Below, piece by piece: positions 57,238 through 64,000 of a stretch of 64,000 nt of DNA. A program made the position numbers and the translations under genes. Numbering within the stretch: position 1 is the first letter of the stretch; every line of letters begins with the position of its first letter. The DNA is from Cryptomeria japonica. Its lineage: Eukaryota; Streptophyta; Pinopsida; Cupressales; Cupressaceae. The stretch is taken from the NCBI RefSeq assembly GCF_030272615.1, contig NC_081412.1, positions 684,768,583-684,832,582 on the forward strand, read 5' to 3'. The notes beneath the pieces were generated by a model. The model worked only from the letters and a program-made list of their open reading frames with translations. It had not been told where the DNA came from and searched no databases.

Positions 57238-59783
57238 TAGCTTCAAGAAAAAAAATGAAAGCATCATGTTGGCGGGTGTTTTGAAAAAATGAATATTCCA
57301 AATTTAAAAAGAACTCAAGATAATAAGTGAGGTGTATTATATTGCATGGTAATCATGAAGAGGAAGGAATAAGTCGAATAATAATGAGATGTCAGGAAAG
57401 GGTCTTTTCAAAGGAAGAAGGCATGGATAAGTAATCAATTAATCTTGAATGAATCATTCTAGAATCCTCTTTCAAGGTCCTTCTAGGAAGGAGAAGGGTG
57501 AGAAGGTAATAGAAAGAGTACATAGAAAACAAGATTTAACAATAGGTATAATCACTTGTTCTAGAACTAAGAGTAGAAGAAAATCTTCCCCTGTTGATAT
57601 AGTAATTGACCTTGAGAGTGTACCCAAGATGGATATTTATTTTTCAAATCCAAATGTGGGAGTACATGATTTAGATGATGAGGGTGACAGCCAATAGGTA
57701 GGTGAAGCCCTAAATGTGGACATTACCTTAGTAGTGAGGGATCCAAAGGAGGCATAAATCGATTTAGACAAATCCATTGCAACCCTAGGGCCAACATGGT
57801 TGGAGGACACATTAACTAGTAAGAAAAGGAACATTGTTCCAGTATCTATCCCCATCAAAGATATGGCTAGTAAATGTCTGGAAAAGGTTTCCAAAGCCAA
57901 AAGGTTAAAGACTATATCAAAAATTGATTTTGATGAAGATACAGGTAATTGGATTGCGGAGATTGCCCATCCAAAAACTTGTAAAACTATTGCTGATCCG
58001 ACAAGTAAAGATTTCAGGGTAGAAAAAGTGAACTTAGGGGTAGGAACTCACGCAACAAATGCATTACATTTGGAAGTTTCAACCAAGAAGATGTAGAAAA
58101 TATCCTAGAAGGATAAAAAAGATAATTCTGAAATGAAACAGATAATGAGAAGCATGGGAGAATACATTGAGGCCATCAATAATCCTAATCTGCAACCCAT
58201 TTCTCAGACTCCTACATCTTTTGAACCTAAGTCCCCTGTCAATCAAGAAACAATTGAGCGAATTCAAAAATGCAGATTAATGGCAGACGTTGTTGTGGAT
58301 TGGTTGGCCAAATTCAGAAAGCAACAGGGAAATATTTTGTGGACCCGAGTAAGGTTCACGATGATGCAAACATGGTAACAAAGGAATTGGAGAATGAAAT
58401 TGTAAAATGGAAGAATGAATAAGTTGAGGGGGTGAAAAGGGTACTCAGATGAGAGAAGTACTGAAATATGGTGTAATGAAGTTCTTGTTAGAGAAGTTAG
58501 TTCCTGCCTTGGATGATAATATTATGTATGTATGCCAACAAAATGTAGAATGAAGAAATGTGTTTGTGAGACAGGTGTATGAAGAGTTTGCCAAATTAGT
58601 GAATCAGTTTGTAGAATTGGTATCTTCCATGCACAATGAGCTACGTTGTGTTGGTTAGATGTGTTTAAAAGATGATGGTAAAACTCTAGAAATAATTGAG
58701 GTCATAACAAGGTTGTTAGAGGAGAAATTCAACCACATCAAAGAAGCCAAGGGCTTGGTTTCAAATTACTTGAGCCTCATGTCTAAAACATAATCCCTTC
58801 TTTTCTTGTGCATTCAGAACCTAGATGAGCATTCAGATAAAGTAGCACAAATACACCGCGAGAAGGAAGTATGGAAGCAAAGAATGACACACATGGGGCT
58901 ACCGCATAGCGTAATCATTCAACACTTTGTCATTGCTTATGCAGATTGGAAGAAGAATGCAATTATCAAAACTACTTAGGAATATTCTATGCTAGGATGT
59001 CTCTTTTAAATTATTAGTTGTGAAAACATTTTTATTTTTCTGTTTAAATACAGGTTTCTCTAAATTCGCGGGGTGTAAATGGTTTGTTCTCCGTGTTTCT
59101 TGTATGAACTGTTAGCTAGGTTGTGGCTATTAAAACTAATTTTCTTGACTTTAATAAGCTCCGAGAAGTTTTGGTGGTGATATAGATTAGCAAACTTTAT
59201 TTTCTTATGAATGTGTTGAACTTTTAAGGAAGAAATTTTATCAGTGAATAGAATGATACTTATTCCGCAACTTTCAAATATGTGTGTTTGAATGTGAATA
59301 GAAAATCTCTATTGAGATATATTCATTTATATAGCATATGTTGCTTCTTTGGTTATTCTATTGTCATAAGTTTGTGAATGAATTTATTAAGTAGGTCTAT
59401 TGTTAATTTTGCATGCATGTTTATATCCCCCTTGTGCGATGAGACATGAGCGAGACTCGATTAGATCTATGTTAAGAGGAAATTTTATGAGTGGTGAAGT
59501 ATTTTGATTGTAAGTATGTAAGTTTACATACGTAATATTTATCTTTATAGAATTCATGTGGTGTTGACTTATGAATGTCAATTCCTTTACTCACTTTCTG
59601 GTTAAAATTAAAGTTAGAATTTTAAAAAAATCATTGAATATCATACATGAAGTTGCACCCTTATGTAGAGGGTAAATTATTCATAAATTTATCCAACTGT
59701 TGGTTCAATTTGTCTTTCACCAAAAAAGGGTAACATGAGACAACCATCATAAAATTAAGACAGAACAAATCTGTTAACCAACA
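57238..59783 (+). repeat. 3' LTR of G, third piece
   Basis: Matches the 5' LTR from about 17449 to 19787, ending AACCAACA. It carries 197 bp (58856-59052) that the 5' LTR lacks. Followed by ACTAT. Confidence 0.9.
57449..58378 (+). pseudogene. Reading frame of unknown function inside the 3' LTR of G
   Basis: Counterpart of 17646-18503: MNHSRILFQGPSRK, IVIDLESVPKMDIYFSNPN, TSKKRNIVPVSIPI, FDEDTGNWIAEIAHP, EKVNLGVGTHATNALHLEV, MRSMGEYIEAI. Stops at 57695 and about 57755 are shared with the 5' LTR copy; those near 58094 and 58106 are private. A one-base loss near 58310 changes the frame. Unknown function. Confidence 0.65.
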
Positions 59784-60281
59784 ACTATCATGGCAAGATT
59801 TTCTCTCCTCATCTTGTTTCACTTGTGTCATGAGTAGATGTGATTCATTTTTATCTTCATTGTTGCAACTGATTGGTCCGCACTTATCAACTTCACACTT
59901 ATCTTCTTCATAAATCTTCTTCCTCTTACAATCTGATCTACCAATGGTAGGCTCTTCACCATATAGTTTCTTTAGTCTATCCCACAAGCTCTTTGTAGAT
60001 TTGCATTTATCGATCTTTCAAGACAATATATCAAGCAACCCGTTGAGTATAGCCTTCATGGCTTCTTCATTGCACTAATATTTTCTTTTAGCTTCAGGAT
60101 CAATAGGAGGACTAGTAGAGATAGAGTATCCATTTATACCAAACTTTGAAATATCATAACCTAAGGCAAACAAATAGACTTCCATTCTTGCACACCAAAT
60201 GATATAGTTTGAACAATCAAACATAGGTAAAAGTATTGACTCAAATTCAACCATTGTGCTTACAAACCATAATCTACCCAA
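59784..60281 (-). pseudogene. Gag of element D, N-terminal part
   Basis: Minus strand from 60281: MGRLWFVSTMVEFESILLP, then the UBN2-type copia gag motif FDCSNYIIWCARMEVYLFAL, and SLWDRLKKLYGEEP near 59985, with stops at 60075 and about 60020. The frame runs into the ACTAT site and continues at 17011 (HDS-VSQSYRQDPF). It packages RNA. This element has no pol. Confidence 0.83.
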
Positions 60282-60313
60282 CCTAAATAAAGCTTATCTA
60301 ACTAGGAACCTAG

Positions 60314-60326
60314 GGCTTTGATACCA
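60314..60326 (-). promoter_or_regulatory. Primer-binding site of D
   Basis: Minus-strand TGGTATCAAAGCC, a variant of the methionine-tRNA site. The 5' LTR expected next to it is absent; copia H sequence follows directly. Confidence 0.7.
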
Positions 60327-60330
60327 ATTT

Positions 60331-60560
60331 CGGACCAGACACTATTGTCATTATGCAATCTGGTGTTGCATTCAAAGACTAAACACATATCCATCAACTT
60401 TCACTTTTTGAGAGAAAAGGTAAATGAGAAGGACATCAGATTGGAGTATGTGTTTACTAAGGAACAGATTGCAGACATCTTCATGAAGATTTTTTCTAAG
60501 GATACTTTTGAGTATCTAAGAGGGAAATTAGGGGTGATTTCCCCTCTTGATCAAAATTAA
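60331..60560 (+). pseudogene. RNase H C-terminus of copia element H
   Basis: LHSKTKHISINFHFLREKVNEKDIRLEYVFTKEQIADIFMK, the conserved C-terminal block of copia RNase H, ending SPLDQN and TAA at 60558. Only the last 75 residues remain. The left end is cut at the D primer site. Confidence 0.87.
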
Positions 60561-60856
60561 GATGCATTAGAATGCATCAATCTGGTGCATTTCACAGTCA
60601 TATCTTGTGATCTGGATTGATGATTGGTGGCTTCTAGTCAAGGGGATTAGTCAATGTTGTGAGTCAGATGTTCAGATTCAATTTTTTGGTTTGATTGCAA
60701 ATTTATTCCTTTAGCATTAATGTTAAAGGGGGAGAAACAATCATGTGAAAAACTATGAAAGAGTAGTTTGCAATATCTTAGGGGGAGATGTTTTTTTTTC
60801 TTTGTCATTGATTGTTTTTCACATCATATATTGTCATAAATGCCAAAGGGGGAGAT
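60561..60856 (+). promoter_or_regulatory. H multiple polypurine tracts
   Basis: AAAGGGGGAG at 60725, TAGGGGGAG at 60779, CCAAAGGGGGAGAT at 60844. TTGTCATAAATGCCAA at 60831-60846. No gene. Confidence 0.8.
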
Positions 60857-62210
60857 TTTTGAGAGGTTTACTGAGATGTGTTGTTGTCATTGATGTCAAC
60901 ATATCTCTCTATATGAGGCAGTGAAGCCATGAAATTTAGTGAGTTAGTTTGTTCAGCGTATCAAGTATGATGAAGATCAAAGTTTTTAGATCAAAGGGTT
61001 TTTAGAGGATTTACTATAGATGATTCAGTGCGAGTTTCAAAGGTCTACATGAAAATTTGATTGAGTTATGGGTATCTATGTTGTGGCTGGTTTTTCAATT
61101 GTTTAGTGGTGGAAGAGTGTCAGTATTTTGCTCCGCATTGCTCCACATTATAATATCTTGTTCTTGTGGATTTGGAGATATATTTGGGACATTGATATGT
61201 ATCCTCAATTCAATTGGTTCGTGTTTTGGAGGTCTACAAGTTATTTTTGAAGGTTGACAGTCATTGTAGTTAGTGTTCCTAAGGTTTGGTATGAAGACAA
61301 TGATGATTCTAGTAAGTGGTGTTGGTGTGGATTTTTCTATGGTAATTCATGATGCTTGTGGATGTTTCTATATCTCGTGCCTTCTATATTGATGGTCCAC
61401 ATTAATCATTGAGCTCATAATTGATGATTTTTCTTGGTATATTGGTGTTATTCATGTTCTTCGTTGATCAGATGCTTGTAGCATGTTGTAGATGTTCAAG
61501 GCATAATTGTTGGAGGTGTTTCATGTTCGAGGTGATGATTTGGGTCCATTCTATGTCTTAGATGATATTGTTTTTCTCCGCATGTGATAATTTGTATTTG
61601 ATCAATAGCTATATCATTGTAATTGTTTTATGTGTGTCGAGCCGACTTTGTTGATCTTTCCAAGGTTGATGTCATGTGTAAATAAATGTAATAATCTAAT
61701 GTGAGGTATGGAGAGTTGATGAGTGTGAGTAGGTGTGTGAATAATGTATTGATCTATCGGAAGCAGAGGAGAAGTGTGAAGAAGAAAATTAAAGTTGTTA
61801 TGTGTTTAACCAAAACTGTAACCAGGCATTAAGGATTTTATTTCTCAGTTCATGATTTTCGGAAGTAATCCGTGAGTTTTTACAAGGTAGTGAGCCTTCC
61901 TTGGACTGTAGCCCTTTTTATTTTGAGCAGTGACTCTAGGATGTGTTCTTAATACAAGTGCATTCCTCATTGTAATAATTCTAATAGAGTATATCTTTGT
62001 GGGTTCACTCCCACAATCATTTTTCCCCTAACAGGGTTTCCATGTCAAAAATCTAGGTGTTATATGTGTTTATGATGTGTTGTTGATTTATGTTTTCATG
62101 TTTAATTATCAGATCTAAGAATAACTTCAAATTTTGTAAGTTTTTGGTGACGACTAATTCCCCCCCCCCCCTCCCCCCCCCCCTCTCAGTTGTCTTCCTT
62201 ATTTCTGTCA
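60857..62210 (+). repeat. 3' LTR of H
   Basis: Starts at a decayed TTTTGAGAGG and ends near TTTCTGTCA after a long C-tract (62160-62183) and CTCTCAG. It contains TTGTCATTGATGTCAA (60884-60899) and TTTTTCCCCTAACAGGGTTTCC. The end is estimated, because the second LTR is not in the window. The small frame at 61057 is not supported. Confidence 0.7.
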
Positions 62211-62459
62211 ATTTATGTTTGCATATTTGAAAAGAATGTAATTTTATTTTGCAATCTGACTATTGGATTGTATGTAGATATTCTTTATGATCATGTTATG
62301 TACTCTTGAATTTTGAATTAAGTATAAGAGGGTAGATTTTTTTTTTTATCACAAGGATGAGAATGTTATTTAATAACCTTGAGGTACTTCAAAATAGAGT
62401 CTCTTTTTTTCGTTTGGTATTTGTCAAACTGTGGAGTTTTCAGGCAGTTGTATTGTATC
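62211..62459 (+). repeat. Probable 5' LTR remnant of gypsy element I
   Basis: About 250 bp ending ATTGTATCA directly before a TGGTATCAGAGCC site. This fits a truncated LTR end, but no partner is available. No gene seen. Confidence 0.45.
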
Positions 62460-62472
62460 AATGGTATCAGAG
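62460..62472 (+). promoter_or_regulatory. Primer-binding site of I
   Basis: TGGTATCAGAGCC, methionine-tRNA type, used by both copia and chromovirus elements. Confidence 0.7.
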
Positions 62473-62486
62473 CCAAAAGATTATGA

Positions 62487-63795
62487 GTGTGAAAATAGAT
62501 GCATTGGATGAAGGTAGTTTTCACCAATATCAAGTTAGTGGGTGCTATGAAAATGTATGCAAGAGGAGCCCCACATGGCTGAAGTAGAGGTGGAGTTATA
62601 AATAGAGGAAGAAATACTCTACATGTTATCCATATTGATGATTTTAGAGCCCTGAGTACGCAAGTTGAAGTCATACAAGAAGAAATCAAAAGAGGTTTAC
62701 TCATAGGAGAGCACATGAAAGTGAAGAGGATGAGATTTAAGAAAGTTCAAATAGAGAATAAAATGTTGAAGATGAGGCAACGACAACAACTTTAAATGAT
62801 CCTCTTATTAAATCATTAACAAGGATGGAAAAGAGACCAAAGATTGAAGTTCCTACCTGCAATGGGAACTTGGATTTAGAGGATCTAATAGACTGGATAA
62901 ATCATATGGAGAAATACTTGAAACTTGAAGAAGTAGAAGATCTAGATAAAGTAAGGTTTGTAAAAGCCAAATTGAAAGGTCATGCCAAAATTTGGTAGAA
63001 AGAAGAACAACTTGGAAGAGGAAGAAGAGGAAAAAGAAAGATTTGAAAATGGGATAAAATAATAGAAAAAATGAAGAGGAAGTTTATTCCTTTTGATTAT
63101 GAGTCAGATTTGTTGAGGAGAATTCAGAGCCTGAAACAAGGAATCAAGACTGTCAAAGAATATACAAAATAATTTTTAAAAAAATTAATTAGAACTGGCC
63201 ATTCCGAAGCGGATAAGGAAAAGATAGCCTAATATATCAATGGGTTAAAACCAAGCACTCAAGAGGAGTTAGTATTGATAAGGATTTACACCATAGAAGA
63301 TGCATTCCAAATTGCATTGAAGATTGAAGAAAGATTAAATAAGAAATTTGAGAATAAGCAAAGAGGAAGAGGGCAAGATGGAAATGAGGAGGCAAGAGAA
63401 TATGGATATTGGGATGAGATTAAAATTTAAAAAGAAAAGAAATTTTAAGAGCATGGAAATAGTAAAAATTAGAGGGAAGATGATTCCTACCCTTGTGGAC
63501 AAAATTCTAGAGGAAGAGGAAGATCAGGTAGAGGGTTTGGAACAGGAAACTACAAGATATTTTGTTATGAATGTGGAGAAGGACATAAAGCATATGGATG
63601 TCTAGAATGTGTAAACACAAGAAAAGAAAATGAAAGCAATGTGAGAGTTGTAAATGTTAATGAGGAAGTTGAATCATCACAATCAGATGAAGCTGAAAGA
63701 GGTGAAGTCCTAGTGGTAAGAAAGGATTTGCTGCATAGAGACAGTGCACTTGATCAAAGAAGGAACTTGTTTAGGACAATTTACAAGTGTCAATA
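62487..63795 (+). pseudogene. Gag of Ty3/gypsy element I (runs toward the window end)
   Basis: Retrotrans_gag pattern: EVPTCNGNLDLEDLIDWINHMEKYL, VKAKLKGHAKIWW, KRKFIPFDYESDLLRRIQSLKQG, KIAQYINGLKP-like, IEDAFQIALKIEERL, an Arg/Gly-rich patch and a CCHC knuckle CYECGEGHKAYGC (63563-63601). Stops and small indels break it. Downstream, 63796-64000 shows no clear domain; protease and pol would lie outside the window. It may be the same chromovirus group as E, which cannot be tested here. Confidence 0.82.
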
Positions 63796-64000
63796 AAAGT
63801 TATGTAATAACATTATAGATAAAAAAAAATTATTGATAATCTTTTTTTCATAGAGATGGTACAAATAATTGCAGCTAGAGAGGAGGCATCCACATCCATA
63901 TAGGATAAGATTGGATACAAGATGACAAGAAGTTTTTAGTCAATCAACAAATCTTGGAAAAGTTTAATATTGTAACATATTATGATGAGATAATGTGTGT

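Larger units (their letters stand above)
17017..59783 (+). mobile_element. Ty3/gypsy element G, full length with nested insertions
   Basis: 5' LTR 17017-19787, PBS 19794-19810, internal region to 25693. The 3' LTR is split into 25694-25696, 39731-40159 and 57238-59783. Perfect ACTAT duplications flank it. Internal order is gag, protease, an archaeal-type RNase H, RT, RT-linked RNase H and integrase. Without insertions the element is about 11.7 kb. LTRs differ widely by eye, consistent with an old insertion. No intact ORF remains. Confidence 0.9.

Noticed and set aside
58856-59052. The 197-bp LTR segment as an intron
   Set aside because: It ends in a pyrimidine-rich stretch and ACAG, but has no GT at its left end and is bounded by AAATACA repeats, which explains it better as a slippage indel.
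62160-62183. Long C-tract as a special structure such as an i-motif or G-quadruplex
   Set aside because: The C-tract motif is standard at the U5 end of these LTR families; the extra length is more likely slippage or sequencing uncertainty.

Overview
The window is plant nuclear DNA made almost entirely of LTR retrotransposons nested inside one another. I see no host gene, rRNA, tRNA or CRISPR array. The long AT-rich LTRs, the number and age spread of the elements, and the style of the LTRs (U5 ends with a TGATTCACCCCCC-type C-tract, CCGG-rich U3 repeats) suggest a large gymnosperm genome, probably a conifer. That attribution is inference and untested. No reading frame for a full-length polyprotein survives. 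All coding regions are relics interrupted by stops, indels or other elements.

Layout. (1) 1-5269: 5'-truncated copia element A1, a chimera with an internal duplication, inserted into (2) a chromodomain-bearing Ty3/gypsy relic E (5270-6791, plus about 0.4 kb of 3' flank). (3) 7191-8611: solo LTR C1 with a perfect 5-bp target duplication. (4) about 8660-14414: two copies of the LTR of copia-like family D in inverted orientation. The minus-strand copy belongs to a gag-only element D whose internal region runs leftward from 60326 and is interrupted at 17012/59788. (5) 17017-59783: Ty3/gypsy element G (2.8-3.0 kb LTRs, dual RNase H), flanked by ACTAT duplications and sitting in the gag of D. (6) Inside the 3' LTR of G lie two copies of a pol-less element, B1 (25697-39725, TSD GATGT) and B2 (40160-57232, TSD GAATG/TAATG). 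(7) B1 carries a minus-strand gag-protease-only gypsy element J (28086-35951, TSD CCCTA). (8) B2 carries solo LTR C2 (40798-42661), copia element A3 (44601-51983, TSD ATAAG) and a 1.1-kb insert flanked by 85-bp repeats (53705-54792). (9) 60331-62210: 3' end and LTR of copia element H. (10) 62211-64000: LTR end, primer-binding site and gag of another Ty3/gypsy element, I.

How they fit together. Host reading frames rejoin exactly across the D/G, B1/J and B2/A3 insertion sites, so the order of events is well supported: D, then G, then B1 and B2, then J, A3 and C2. Families A, B, D and H share Sirevirus-like non-coding signals: three or more polypurine tracts before the 3' LTR, a methionine-tRNA-type primer site, and a TTGnCATnnATGnCAA motif around the PPT/LTR boundary. 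B, D and J lack reverse transcriptase and integrase and would have to be mobilised in trans. The most novel-looking items are the roughly 1000-codon ORF2 of family B with no recognisable domain and a possible promoter of its own, the long reading frame embedded in the LTR of G, an archaeal-type RNase H placed upstream of the RT in G, and a defective A subfamily whose copies share the same lesions.
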